A stretch of 57,500 nt of DNA from Granulosicoccus antarcticus IMCC3135 (GCF_002215215.1 NZ_CP018632.1:1-57500), one strand, 5' to 3'. Positions 40,308 through 50,569 are shown, numbered from the stretch's first letter. Made by a program: numbers and translations. Notes: generated by a model not told the origin, from the letters alone.

Positions 40308-40308
40308 C

Positions 40309-42411
40309 ATGCTCTTCGGTCTCAACGGCGTTGAAATATCGCTGATTATCACGTTTGCCTGTCTGTTTATTGGAATCTTGTCAGGCTTTCCCGTCTCCTT
40401 CGCCATCGCGGGTTCTGCCATTTTCAGCTTTGGCATCATCGCCTTGATGAGCCATGCCGGTTTGCTGTACACGCTGGTGGAAAACAGCAACGGTACAGAG
40501 ATGGTTCCTGTATTGCCGCAAGGTTGGGAGGGGGCGTTTCTGTCGACATTGTCAACCTGGTCTGGTGGCGTGTACTCACGCGCATTCGGCGGAAACGTCG
40601 AGACCTTGCTGGCGGTTCCACTATTCGTGTTGATGGGAATTGCTCTGGAGCGCTCCCGGATCGCTGAAGACCTGTTGACCACCATGGCCAAGACATTTGG
40701 CAGTTTGCCTGGTGGGTTGGCCATTGCCGTTGTGCTGGTTGGCACCCTGCTGGCCGCCAGTACCGGGGTGGTCGGGGCAACCGTTGTAACCATGGGTCTG
40801 ATCGCACTGCCGACCATGCTCAGGGCGGGTTATTCGAAATCGCTGGCAACCGGCGTGATAGCGACCTCCGGCACGTTAGGACAGATTATTCCGCCCTCCA
40901 TCGTCATCGTCTTGCTCGGTTCCATCGTGGGTGACATGTATTCTATCGGTCAGGAAAACCGAGCCAAGGAAATGGGGCAGACCGTCATGCAGATGCTGGG
41001 TGAGCCAGCAGTGCTATCGACGGGTACCTTGTTCAAGGCGGCCTTCATTCCCGGTGTGGTACTGGCAATGCTCTACGCTCTATATGCGTTGGGCTATGCC
41101 TTGCTCAAGCCCGAGTCCGCACCGCCAATCAAGATTGACGAGAAGGATCCGAACAAATTCGATGTCGCGGCACACTATGGCCATCGCACCGGCCTGATGG
41201 TTCTGCTCGCTGTTGGTCCTATCATGTTGCTGGTGGCGCTGTGGATCGCGCTGAACAGCATGGGTATTGCGACAGCACAAGAACTGGCCGCAGATACGGG
41301 ACTGGTCTCCAACGGCACCATGGCCGTCAGTGTCGCTGCATTGTTTGTATTGTTATTGGCATTAGTGCTTCAGCCACAATTTCGCGCCTTTCCCGTACTG
41401 GTGGGTGTTGTCGGCGTAGTGGCCTATGTGCTGGTTGATATCTTTGTCCTGGGACCACTGGATTCAGCGGGTACCCGGTTCATCAATTATGGCGTCCCAG
41501 TCCTTCTGATTCTGTACGGCGTCAAGGCGGCCGTTTCCCGACTGACCAATATCGATGTCATACGGGTTGTAGCTCCACCCGTCATTCTCATCGTGTCTGT
41601 ACTGGGCTCCATACTGGGTGGCATAACCAGTCCTACGCCGGCAGCGGCGTTGGGTGCGGCAGGTGCCATGATGCTTGCTGCAGCACGGATGTCCGAGGGT
41701 AATCGAAGCGCTACACGCATCGTACTTTGGGCCTCGTTTGCCATTGTCGTCATGTTGCTGATGCGTGGGAATTTTGATTTACGCATGACCATGGACGATA
41801 TCTCCATGGAAGATCAGGTTGCAGTGTGGGTCACTATCGTTGCTTACCACGTGGCCATTTTCGGACTTCTGTTTTCCTGCTTTGTATTGATCAGCAAGAA
41901 GGTCATGTCGCCAATCGTGCAGGAGACCACCAAGGTCACCAGCATGGTTTTCATGATTCTGATCGCATCCTTGCTATTGAGTCTGTCTGTCCGCGCCTAT
42001 GGCGGAGAACATTACATACAAGAGGTACTGAAAAGTATCGATGACCCGCACAAGCTTTTGCTCGTGGTGATGGCTGTGTTGTTTATATTGGGCTTTGTAC
42101 TGGATTTCATCGAGATCATCTTCATCGTCATACCGATTGTCGGACCTGTCATCTATGCGGCGGATCCGGCATTGATGCCACCCGAATGGATCACTATCCT
42201 TATAGCGGTGAACTTGCAAACCTCATTCATCACGCCGCCATTCGGATTTGCGTTGTTCTATCTACGTGGTGTGGCACCACCTTCGGTCACAACCGGTGAT
42301 ATCTATCGAGGGATCTGGCCGTTCGTGATCATCCAGGTTATCGGCTTGGTTATCCTGTGGAACTTCCCGGTGATAACTACCTTCCTGCCTGATCTATTAC
42401 CCGCAAATTAG
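40309..42411 (+). CDS. dctM: TRAP transporter large permease (DctM/FcbT3 type), long form
   Basis: The 700-residue protein is the main transport subunit that uses a sodium gradient. The N-terminal segment MLFGLNGVEISLII, the GTLGQIIPPSIVIVLLGS reentrant region and the second half (LNLQTSFITPPFGFALFYLRG) match DctM. The usual length is about 430-460. Here an additional block of about 200 residues, with several further membrane helices, lies between the two halves (about 270-450). The ATG at 40309 has AGGAG nine bases upstream and is preferred over 40276. Confidence 0.9.
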   Translation: MLFGLNGVEISLIITFACLFIGILSGFPVSFAIAGSAIFSFGIIALMSHAGLLYTLVENSNGTEMVPVLPQGWEGAFLSTLSTWSGGVYSRAFGGNVETLLAVPLFVLMGIALERSRIAEDLLTTMAKTFGSLPGGLAIAVVLVGTLLAASTGVVGATVVTMGLIALPTMLRAGYSKSLATGVIATSGTLGQIIPPSIVIVLLGSIVGDMYSIGQENRAKEMGQTVMQMLGEPAVLSTGTLFKAAFIPGVVLAMLYALYALGYALLKPESAPPIKIDEKDPNKFDVAAHYGHRTGLMVLLAVGPIMLLVALWIALNSMGIATAQELAADTGLVSNGTMAVSVAALFVLLLALVLQPQFRAFPVLVGVVGVVAYVLVDIFVLGPLDSAGTRFINYGVPVLLILYGVKAAVSRLTNIDVIRVVAPPVILIVSVLGSILGGITSPTPAAALGAAGAMMLAAARMSEGNRSATRIVLWASFAIVVMLLMRGNFDLRMTMDDISMEDQVAVWVTIVAYHVAIFGLLFSCFVLISKKVMSPIVQETTKVTSMVFMILIASLLLSLSVRAYGGEHYIQEVLKSIDDPHKLLLVVMAVLFILGFVLDFIEIIFIVIPIVGPVIYAADPALMPPEWITILIAVNLQTSFITPPFGFALFYLRGVAPPSVTTGDIYRGIWPFVIIQVIGLVILWNFPVITTFLPDLLPAN

Positions 42412-42481
42412 CGTTATCAAAATGCTGAGACCTGGCTGAACAGACCTTTCAGCTTGCAGTAATACAGGGCTTTTCAGATGG

Positions 42482-42515
42482 CAGCCCGGCAAGTGTATCT
42501 ACTTGCCGGGGCTGT
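42482..42515. terminator. Strong hairpin between dctM and the fusion gene
   Basis: CCCGGCAAGT (42485-42494) and ACTTGCCGGG (42501-42510) form a perfect 10-pair stem with a six-base loop, and outer bases extend it with a one-base bulge. It lies between the convergent TRAP operon and the minus-strand operon, so it can stop transcription from both sides. The following T-tract is weak. Confidence 0.7.
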
Positions 42516-42551
42516 CTTGTCAGGTACTGGTCCTGTCAGAAGGCATTGATA

Positions 42552-45500
42552 TCAACCCGCTTTTCTGAAAAGCTGACTATTCGCCGCACGATTAGCGGCA
42601 CGACGATCAGGTTCAGCCTCTCCTGAGGCTGTCAGACGAGGCTGAGCACGTCGGTCTCCGAGACTATCCTTCATTGCCCTTCGCTCGATTCTCTGTTGAT
42701 ATTTGAACAGCCTGTGCGAGGTCAATTGATAGATATCAACTCGAGCTGCCTCTTCTTCAGATTGCAGTGCCTGTTCGATCTTTGAGACTTTGTTGGTACC
42801 AGCTTCTGCATCTTGCGACAATACCGCGGCAGAGGAACCGGCGACAGATTTGCGTTGCTCTTCCAGAATTTCCACCGAGCCTGACAAGGTCATGCGAATA
42901 ACGTCGCCGGTGTTCAGTCGTTGACAGATACCTGTTACGCCCACGATAGCTGGCAGATCGTATTCTCGTGCCACGATAGCAGCGTGACTCAACCAGCCAC
43001 CCACTTCGGTGACGATTCCACGGGCCTGAGAAAACAAGGGATACCAGGTCGGGTCTGTCATTCTGGCGATCAGAATCTCGCCTTGCTTGAACGTATTGAT
43101 CTGATCGATATCGGTGATAACCCGTACCGTACCGACAACCTCTGATTCGCCCGCTACACGTTTGCCACTCAGTTCGGTCAGTTCTACAGCATCGGGTCGT
43201 GTACCTGTGAGCATATCGATACGTTCCAGGTCATTGATGGATAGTGAGGCGGGCAGTTGCAAAGGTTTCCAGGAACAGGATTCCTCAAAGCGCTTATCGG
43301 CTAACTTTGTCAGGTCGCTATGTTGCTCGGAGTTATTGAGTTGAATCACTTCATCAATGGTCAGCTGGAATATCTGCCCCTTCAGGTGACACTTCTCATC
43401 AATAGCTAGCAGCAGGTTCCGAATCTGAGCCAGTTCAATCAGGCAGAAGTGCTTGGCTTCTTCTTTCAGGCGCATGAAAGCGCGAGCTCTTTGCACCGAG
43501 ATTGCCAGAACCTTGCTGTCGGGCAAGGAGGCATCGTCATTTTCCTGCTTGAGGATGACTTCGTCACTGTCGCTGGAGTGAGCTGAACGCTCTATATACT
43601 GACGAACCAGATTCATGTCCTCATTGAAACGCGGTTCTGAAAGTTCATAATCCAACGGTGCACGATGACCGAAAACCAGCAGAAACTCTTCAATGTTTTC
43701 GCTGCTGATCGTCTTGTGATTCAACAGCGACATTGCATGACTGACAACCGTCTCTTCATCATCGTTAAGAAATTTTGCAGGTTCCAGCTTGGCCGCACTC
43801 AGTTTGGCCAATGCATTCTTCATATGGAAATCTGCACTGATATTGATACGCTCTGCTGTGCAATAGGTTTCTTCAACAAAACGATTTACCCAAACTTGCA
43901 GTAAGTTAGTTGCTGCCGGTAGTGTCAGTCGTTCCATGGCAATTGCATTGCGTTCTACCATCTCTGATTGAAAGCGTGGCAGAAATTCATCTCTGAACTG
44001 TGCCTCCGTCTCCTCAGCATTGCGGGCCAGACGGAAAGAGGCGATGCCCCCCGGACCTTTGCCCAGACGTCGCTTTTCCTCTTGTTTGTTGACATAGGTC
44101 CAGCCGAAAATAGTGTTGATATAAGGCATTGAACGAAAGTGAACGCTGTAGGGGATTCCCAGTTCCTGGCAGGCCAGGTCGGTACTGCCACCGGCAGACC
44201 AGAGCCGCTCCATGAAATCACTGCTGAATGGTGTTGGCCGCGGCAGTAATTCAGAAAGCTCACTTTGCACATAAATGGGCTCATCGGCTATTAACTGCTC
44301 ACTACGACGCAATCGCTTACGCTGACCAAGCAGGTTCTTCAGTAGCTTGCTGCGTTCACGCTCGGCAAGGTTTTTCAAAGAGCTGCCATTGCAAATAGAG
44401 CGGGTGATGTCACGCGCCTGCAGCAAATAGAATTTACCATTGGCATAGGCCCATTCGATATCCTGCGGATGCTCAAACAGAGCTTCCAGTTCGCGACCCA
44501 ATGCCAGAAGTGGTGCAATATCGATTGGCGGAAGCATCTCGCTTCCAGATTGCTCTGGTAGTAATTGACCGGTCAGCTTGCCGTAGGCAAATGAGTCCGG
44601 AGTGACATTGCCATTTACCAGATCCTCACCCAGGCCTGTGATCATTTCCACCATCATGGCACCTGCTGTTGCCGGGTGTTCGGTGAACATGACACCGGCA
44701 TATTCGGCAGGTACCATTTTCTGTACGACGACTCCGCCCTGATCCAGAATAGCGGGCATGCCCTCTTCAATGGAATCCTGCGTGTAGGCAGCCGAACGTT
44801 CCGAACATAACGACTGGTAGACCTCCTTGACAGCACCTTCCAGATCTTCACGGGGAACATTCAGAATAGACTCGTAGACACCGGCGAAACTGGAATCGGC
44901 GCCATCTTCGTTGGCACCAGAGCTTCTGACAGCAACCTTGGCGGTACCCAGGCCTTTCCACAGTTTGTTCAGTACATGCTTTTGGCTTGTGCTCAGCAGG
45001 GCATCGTTCGGGTTACGGCGGCCTTTGTTGGTAATTTCACTGGTAAATACAAAGCCGTCAGGAACGTTGTATCCCGCTTCGATCAATTGGCCCAGGCGTG
45101 AGGCTTTTTTGCCCGTGGACTCAGGCAGGTAATGCGCCTGTGATAATGGGATTAATCCGGTGTCGGTTACGGTGCCGGTCTTGTCTGCGCCGGCTGTATC
45201 CCATTTCAAGGTGTTGCCCAGTAATTTGAACAGCAGGCTTTGTAGAATCAGAAAGCCCATGCTGACTGCCAGATACAGATTGGCAGCAGCTGCCAGTGAT
45301 GACAAAAGCCACAGCAACGCGGCTCCACCGAGTCCAAAAAGCAAGGCTTTGCGTCGAGTTCTGGCAGGACTTTGTGAGGCAAGCACACCGATGAACAGGA
45401 TGCTGGTCAATACTGGCAAAATAAGCAAAGGATCCGGAATAGAGGCTGTCTCAAGCCACAGGAAAGACTGATTCCAGGACTGGCTGCTCTGAGTGACCGC

Positions 45501-46994
45501 TGAGTAAAACAGTAGCATCAGAGTCAGCTGGAAAAGACTGGCGAGCATGTTGATGACCGGTCGAATCTTGAAACGCTTGTACAGTTGCATCGTGGCCTCT
45601 GACAGCGCGCGCGGATGATCTGATAGTTCATCCTTCAAGTCTGCGATACGACCAGACAGTGATTTTTGAACCCGAGTGTCACGTTCTGCCTTGAGTGCCA
45701 GCGGCAATAACATTAATCGGATCATGAGAACCACACCCAGCAGGCCCAGGGCATAGTGACCCGTGGCTGCCACCATCTTGTCCAGAATAGCGCGCATGGG
45801 GGTCACGACATAACTTGCCAGAGTCAGTTGCTCCTGCCCCTGTTTCCAGTTCGCGACATGGGCGCGCGATGATTGCTTCTCGATATAGTATTCATGGGGC
45901 ACCGAGTAGCGTCCACGAAAATCAAGACCCGCTCGTGCCAGTCGCAAGCCGATCAGCTGCGAATAGAAGCAACTGCGCTTGTCGTAGCAGGCAGCGATGT
46001 ACGGAACATCTGCCAGTGATGAAATTCTCTCTGTCAGTGCGGCGCTGGGTAGTGCGCGCATGGTGATATTGGTGGCATTGGGTAGGTGATCTTTGACGAA
46101 ATCATTCGGATAACGCACATCCAGAAATTGCGCGCCTTCCTCAGCCACCATACTGTGAACTTCTGGCGTATCCAGCAGGACATCCTTGTTCTGGAAATCG
46201 GGTAGCTGGCGTAGATCATCCATGGACAGATCAATGTCCGATGACAGAGCCCTGTTCTCGGTTAGCCATTTTTCATAGCCACCAACCATGAAGTTGCATT
46301 CCTTGCCTTGCTTGGTTAACTCGCCGCACAATTCAGAGCTTCTGTTTCCCGAATAGCACAGCAACAAAGTCGGAGCGTTGTCAGGCAGCAAGGAGGAGCG
46401 TGCCAGTACATCTGGGTATCGCAGATGTGCTGCACCTTCTATTGAGCCGGTTTCGTATTCTTCGTTTTCACGAACATCAATGATATTGAGTGGCAAATCC
46501 CTTTCCAGCCAATCTGCCAAAGTATCAGTGGAAATACCTTGCGGATGGTCCAGCTGTTCGCTGAACGAGAGTGTTTGAATGCTCGTGTCACCCACCACTT
46601 CGCCATTTTCAACCGACTTTCTGACAAGGTTGGTATGCAAGCGTTGATTGCGAGCGTCAACACTGCCTGTGTATTGCAGCGCATTGGCCGCCAGCGAACC
46701 AAGCAAAGTAATACCGGCGAGAGCCAACAGTACTTTGCCCCCCATAGATGGGCCCTTCCGCCTGGCAGCCACTTTCTTTTTTGCTGACATGGCGAAGCCA
46801 CCGAAGACAACGCTCAGTAGTCCCAATAGCTGGGCAACACTTGCGGAGAGGTTGATTACCAGATCCGGTGACGGGATTGCTTGCGCCAATCCGCTATGCA
46901 GCAGCATAATAGCAGCAAGAGAGATAACGGCACTGATGCGATATGAACGGTTTCCCGAGTCGAGAGCCACTATTGTGTTTTTGAGTTTTATCAT
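42552..46994 (-). CDS. Rhodanese-YidC-dikinase fusion membrane protein
   Basis: This 1480-residue protein joins domains that I know only as separate proteins. Membrane segments lie at about 20-40, 50-70 and 86-108. Rhodanese 1 (150-245) keeps the active-site loop CYSGNRSS with Cys213; rhodanese 2 (265-365) has CYDKRSC with Cys336. A YidC/Oxa1-type region at 395-592 keeps the groove Arg426 followed by LMLLPL. An ATP-grasp dikinase domain (615-865) has AVRSSGANEDGADSSFAG, QKMVPAEYAGVMFT and QDIEWAYANGKFYLLQARDIT. A middle domain (870-1280) is unknown. The swivel domain (1287-1378) carries the phosphohistidine His1337 in GGWLSHAAIVARE. No PEP/pyruvate barrel follows, so the layout resembles rifampin phosphotransferase, not PEP synthase. 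It is the last gene of a three-gene operon, 13 bases after the hybrid kinase. Function and substrate unknown. Confidence 0.85.
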   Translation of the reverse strand: MIKLKNTIVALDSGNRSYRISAVISLAAIMLLHSGLAQAIPSPDLVINLSASVAQLLGLLSVVFGGFAMSAKKKVAARRKGPSMGGKVLLALAGITLLGSLAANALQYTGSVDARNQRLHTNLVRKSVENGEVVGDTSIQTLSFSEQLDHPQGISTDTLADWLERDLPLNIIDVRENEEYETGSIEGAAHLRYPDVLARSSLLPDNAPTLLLCYSGNRSSELCGELTKQGKECNFMVGGYEKWLTENRALSSDIDLSMDDLRQLPDFQNKDVLLDTPEVHSMVAEEGAQFLDVRYPNDFVKDHLPNATNITMRALPSAALTERISSLADVPYIAACYDKRSCFYSQLIGLRLARAGLDFRGRYSVPHEYYIEKQSSRAHVANWKQGQEQLTLASYVVTPMRAILDKMVAATGHYALGLLGVVLMIRLMLLPLALKAERDTRVQKSLSGRIADLKDELSDHPRALSEATMQLYKRFKIRPVINMLASLFQLTLMLLFYSAVTQSSQSWNQSFLWLETASIPDPLLILPVLTSILFIGVLASQSPARTRRKALLFGLGGAALLWLLSSLAAAANLYLAVSMGFLILQSLLFKLLGNTLKWDTAGADKTGTVTDTGLIPLSQAHYLPESTGKKASRLGQLIEAGYNVPDGFVFTSEITNKGRRNPNDALLSTSQKHVLNKLWKGLGTAKVAVRSSGANEDGADSSFAGVYESILNVPREDLEGAVKEVYQSLCSERSAAYTQDSIEEGMPAILDQGGVVVQKMVPAEYAGVMFTEHPATAGAMMVEMITGLGEDLVNGNVTPDSFAYGKLTGQLLPEQSGSEMLPPIDIAPLLALGRELEALFEHPQDIEWAYANGKFYLLQARDITRSICNGSSLKNLAERERSKLLKNLLGQRKRLRRSEQLIADEPIYVQSELSELLPRPTPFSSDFMERLWSAGGSTDLACQELGIPYSVHFRSMPYINTIFGWTYVNKQEEKRRLGKGPGGIASFRLARNAEETEAQFRDEFLPRFQSEMVERNAIAMERLTLPAATNLLQVWVNRFVEETYCTAERINISADFHMKNALAKLSAAKLEPAKFLNDDEETVVSHAMSLLNHKTISSENIEEFLLVFGHRAPLDYELSEPRFNEDMNLVRQYIERSAHSSDSDEVILKQENDDASLPDSKVLAISVQRARAFMRLKEEAKHFCLIELAQIRNLLLAIDEKCHLKGQIFQLTIDEVIQLNNSEQHSDLTKLADKRFEESCSWKPLQLPASLSINDLERIDMLTGTRPDAVELTELSGKRVAGESEVVGTVRVITDIDQINTFKQGEILIARMTDPTWYPLFSQARGIVTEVGGWLSHAAIVAREYDLPAIVGVTGICQRLNTGDVIRMTLSGSVEILEEQRKSVAGSSAAVLSQDAEAGTNKVSKIEQALQSEEEAARVDIYQLTSHRLFKYQQRIERRAMKDSLGDRRAQPRLTASGEAEPDRRAANRAANSQLFRKAG

Positions 46995-47007
46995 GGCGTT
47001 GTCCCGT

Positions 47008-49326
47008 TCATGCAGCCTGATCGTAGGAGTCGGTATCCGACACTGTCAGTTCAGACAGGCGGGTCGACATCCAGAAAACAATCTTTTCTTCAAGTGCGTG
47101 TTCTTCAAAAGGTTTGGACAGATAGTCATCCATGCCTGCGGAAATGCACTTCTCTGCATCGCCAGTCATGGCATTCGCTGTTAGTGCGATGACCGGGATA
47201 CGCTCACCTGTTTGTCCGGAAGCACTTTCTCGCAACCGTAAACTCCTTGTGGCGGCATAGCCGTCCAGTACTGGCATCTGGCAGTCCATCAGAACCAGAT
47301 CGTAGGAGCCGCTCTCCAGTGCATCCAGACCTTCCTGTCCATTGTCTGCAACATCGGCAGAAAATCCGATCTTCTCGAGCATCCCGATAGCCACTTCCTG
47401 ATTGACGGCGTTATCCTCGACAACCAGTATGTTGATATGTGAATAAGCCTCACGTCTGGCCTCCTTGCAATGGTCTTCGACTTCCACTTCCTGGTAGTCA
47501 TCCTGCATGGCTCTTTCAAGAATCAATCCCAGTTCAGAACGCTTGACCGGTTTGGTTATTTGAGCGGCTATACGGGAGTTGTTATGCGGATACAGTTCTT
47601 GAATCTGTTCGGTTACATAGGCCATAGGCACCAGTCTTATGAGGTCAAAGGCTGGGTCTCCATCAATGCAACGAGCAAAGACATCACCGGGCATGTCAGC
47701 CAACTGAGCATTGAACAGCAGCAGGTCAGGAAGCTGATTCAAGGCTTGCGCCTGACGAATATGTTCCAACGCTTTCTTGCCGCCGGATACTACGACAGCG
47801 GACAGCGATAGTTCCGCCAACAATGTTTGTATCAGCAGGGCAGAGGAAGGTTTCTCTTCGACTAGCAGAACACGTCTGGCGCTAACCAGTTTCTGTTGTG
47901 CCTTTTCGGTTAATGTATTGCCAGAGGAAGGGAGTGTCAGTTCGAACCAGAAATCGCTTCCCTCTCCTGGTTTGGATGACAACCCGATCTTGCCTCCCAT
48001 ACCTTCGATCAAGCGACGACTGATCGCCAGACCAAGGCCGGTTCCACCATATTTTCGTGTAGTTGAACCATCTGCCTGTGCGAAGGATTGAAATACCGTT
48101 TCCTGTACCGACTCCTTGATGCCGACTCCCGTATCCGAAACGGTAAACAGCAGTCGTGATCCGGCTTTTGTTTCCTTGAGAAGTTTGACAGTGACCTTTA
48201 CATCGCCCTGGTTGGTAAACTTCACGGCATTACCCATCAGGTTGGTCAGTACTTGTCTGACACGTGTGGGGTCACCATTGACGTACTGTTTCAAATCACC
48301 GTGCAAATTACATAAGATTTCGAGTTTTTTGCTATTGGCCTGTTCCGACATGGAGATGGCACAACCCTCGACCAGTTCTTCGAGGTTGAAGTCGATGGAT
48401 TCAAATTCCAGTTTGCCAGCCTCGACTTTGGAGAAATCCAGAATATCGTTGATTAACGTCAACAAGGATCGTCCCGAGGTGGTGGCGATCTTTACCTGTT
48501 CTGTCTGTTCCGGGTCCAGCGATGTACCTTTGAGAAGAGAGAGCATACCCAATACACCATTCATTGGAGTGCGAAGCTCATGCGACATATTTGCGAGAAA
48601 TTCTGATTTCGCCAATGAGGCTTCTTCGAGTTCAAGCTCCTTTTGTTTGCGCAGTTCGAGAATATTGCCAAGCTCGTTGACCGAACTGCCAAGATCCATC
48701 AGCTCGCGAGAGGCGATCACGTCAAGATCATCACTGGCCTTGTTGGCCTGAAGTAGCAACAGGTGGTTGTGAATGAGTCGGATGGGCGTGACTACAAGTC
48801 CATTAATGAGTCCAACAACGAGTAAGGCCAACACGATGGATATGCCAGCTGCGTATAAATATATTCTTAACGCATAACTACGTATCTCACTCTGCTGACG
48901 CTGAACATTCCAGGTCACCTCGATGCGGCCAAATGATTCGCCTTCGAGTAATACATCGTGGGTGAAATCCATGGATTGTTCAGGATTGATATAGTCGCTC
49001 TTCCTCCATTGAGTCAGAACTTCGTCGTTCTCATTGAAAATGCTGACCGCTTCAACATCTTTATCGTTCTCTACCAGCTGCGCGATCGTGGTGTCCAGCA
49101 CCGGGCGATCTTCACTGAGTATTGCATCCAGTGAGGTGGCTGAAACCATCGATACCAGTTTTTGTGTCTGGTCACGAAAGTTACGCTCGAAAGCCCGGTT
49201 TTCATTAAAACGGACAAACTCGGCAGCCGACAATCCGACAGCCAGAATTGTGCAACCCATGACCAGGATAATCTGTTGACGAAGTGGCCAGTTTTTGAAA
49301 AATCTTGCTAACACGGCTATTTGCAC
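47008..49326 (-). CDS. Membrane hybrid histidine kinase with pseudo-receiver
   Basis: The 772-residue protein has TM1 at about 15-37, a periplasmic sensor part to about 150, TM2 at 154-178 and a HAMP-like linker. The HisKA domain has His249 in [12 protein letters not shown], and the ATPase region has N-box NLMGNAVKF and GGTGLGL. Two receivers follow. The first (485-605) has Asn539 in place of the phospho-Asp ([12 protein letters not shown]) but keeps Lys592. The second (631-750) has Asp681 in LMDCQMP and is complete. There is no output domain, so a separate Hpt partner is likely. The start is GTG. It lies between the PhnD-like gene (55-base gap) and the fusion gene (13 bases). Confidence 0.93.
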   Translation of the reverse strand: MQIAVLARFFKNWPLRQQIILVMGCTILAVGLSAAEFVRFNENRAFERNFRDQTQKLVSMVSATSLDAILSEDRPVLDTTIAQLVENDKDVEAVSIFNENDEVLTQWRKSDYINPEQSMDFTHDVLLEGESFGRIEVTWNVQRQQSEIRSYALRIYLYAAGISIVLALLVVGLINGLVVTPIRLIHNHLLLLQANKASDDLDVIASRELMDLGSSVNELGNILELRKQKELELEEASLAKSEFLANMSHELRTPMNGVLGMLSLLKGTSLDPEQTEQVKIATTSGRSLLTLINDILDFSKVEAGKLEFESIDFNLEELVEGCAISMSEQANSKKLEILCNLHGDLKQYVNGDPTRVRQVLTNLMGNAVKFTNQGDVKVTVKLLKETKAGSRLLFTVSDTGVGIKESVQETVFQSFAQADGSTTRKYGGTGLGLAISRRLIEGMGGKIGLSSKPGEGSDFWFELTLPSSGNTLTEKAQQKLVSARRVLLVEEKPSSALLIQTLLAELSLSAVVVSGGKKALEHIRQAQALNQLPDLLLFNAQLADMPGDVFARCIDGDPAFDLIRLVPMAYVTEQIQELYPHNNSRIAAQITKPVKRSELGLILERAMQDDYQEVEVEDHCKEARREAYSHINILVVEDNAVNQEVAIGMLEKIGFSADVADNGQEGLDALESGSYDLVLMDCQMPVLDGYAATRSLRLRESASGQTGERIPVIALTANAMTGDAEKCISAGMDDYLSKPFEEHALEEKIVFWMSTRLSELTVSDTDSYDQAA

Positions 49327-49381
49327 TCTCGAATGATAGATTCAGAAATGGACGCTTGCACGTAGTGACGTACGTACCTGC

Positions 49382-50569
49382 TTAGTGCCCGTTCGCTGGA
49401 TTGGACGTGCTGTCCGCTTCTGTTTCTGGAATTGTCAGATTGATGACGACGCGATGTGCCTGTTTGTCGTCGCGAGGTTCAAACAAGGTGCGAGGCAAAG
49501 AAATATTGAGTGTCACAAAGTGATCGTCGGGACCGCCGTTTGCATGAGTGATCAGAGTGCTGTTGGTGGTGTGTGTAATATTCACAAGGTTGCTCATGTC
49601 TATATCCTGGCTATTCACATCTATCGCAGCATGCAGTGCAGGTTCGATCTTGCTCATGTCAGGTCGGGCCAGAGCTGCGTTATGAATGGCCTCGTCGTCT
49701 CGTTCCGCAAAAAATGCCTGATTGTTACCCATGGCTTTGCGTATGACCTTGTAATCGGAGTCATCGCCATCCAGAAACCCGTCTATTTTCAGTGCTGCAA
49801 GTGTTTTCTTGTCATTGACTTCCAGTAGGGACTCACGCAAAGCTACCAGTATTTTCGGATCGAGGCCGGAGCGGGCAATCCAGGGTTTGGTTACATTGGG
49901 AAAGCGAACCAGCTCTCTGATCGGTTCGCCAGCTTCAACCAATTTCTTGAAAGTCTTCTCGTTCAAGGCGCCCGCATCAAAGCTGCCCGCACCAACAGCG
50001 GTGCCCACCTTGTCGTGACGACCAAGATATTCGTAGCGGTTGAGATCTCCGGCACGTATGCCGGCCTGCTCGAGTTCGAGTTGGGAAAGGAAGCGACCAA
50101 TGGTTGAGCCCTCATCGCCGAAGGCAAAGGACTTGCCACGAAGCTCTTTGATGTCACTGATAGGGCTATGCTGGTTGACCGCGATAATGCCGTATACAAC
50201 TTTGGAGTTGTTGACATTTTCAATAGCCAGAATGCTGATGTCCTTGTTCATTCGCTTGGCTTCCAGATAGGACGCTGGACCAAATGCCGAGAAATCCACA
50301 CGTCCATTGATCAAGTGTGAAATTCCCTGGTCATAGTCTTTCGCGATTTGCATGCGAATGTCGACTTCCTGACCCAGACGCCTGGTCATGTTCTCTTCCA
50401 GCTCTCTCAGGATGGGGCGGTAGACCTTCACCATAGCCGAGGGCTTGTTGGAGCTATAAACCCCGAAATTGAGTCTTACAGTGCCCTCGGCGATCGCAGC
50501 AGAGCTGACGATGGAGACGAGAATGCCTGCCAGTAGCAAAGAGGTTCGAAATGCGGAAACTAGAAACAT
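49382..50569 (-). CDS. PhnD-like periplasmic binding protein
   Basis: The 395-residue product has a Sec signal ending near residue 28 (AIAEG) and a PhnD/phosphonate-type binding fold (FGVYSSNKPSAMVKVYRPI, FSAFGPASYLEAKR, GRHDKVGTAVGAGSFDAGAL). A C-terminal extension of about 80 residues has no counterpart in PhnD. No phosphonate transport permease is adjacent. It is the first gene of the operon with a hybrid kinase, like AioX with AioS in arsenite sensing, so a ligand-sensing role is more likely than transport. The ligand is unknown. Confidence 0.88.
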   Translation of the reverse strand: MFLVSAFRTSLLLAGILVSIVSSAAIAEGTVRLNFGVYSSNKPSAMVKVYRPILRELEENMTRRLGQEVDIRMQIAKDYDQGISHLINGRVDFSAFGPASYLEAKRMNKDISILAIENVNNSKVVYGIIAVNQHSPISDIKELRGKSFAFGDEGSTIGRFLSQLELEQAGIRAGDLNRYEYLGRHDKVGTAVGAGSFDAGALNEKTFKKLVEAGEPIRELVRFPNVTKPWIARSGLDPKILVALRESLLEVNDKKTLAALKIDGFLDGDDSDYKVIRKAMGNNQAFFAERDDEAIHNAALARPDMSKIEPALHAAIDVNSQDIDMSNLVNITHTTNSTLITHANGGPDDHFVTLNISLPRTLFEPRDDKQAHRVVINLTIPETEADSTSNPANGH

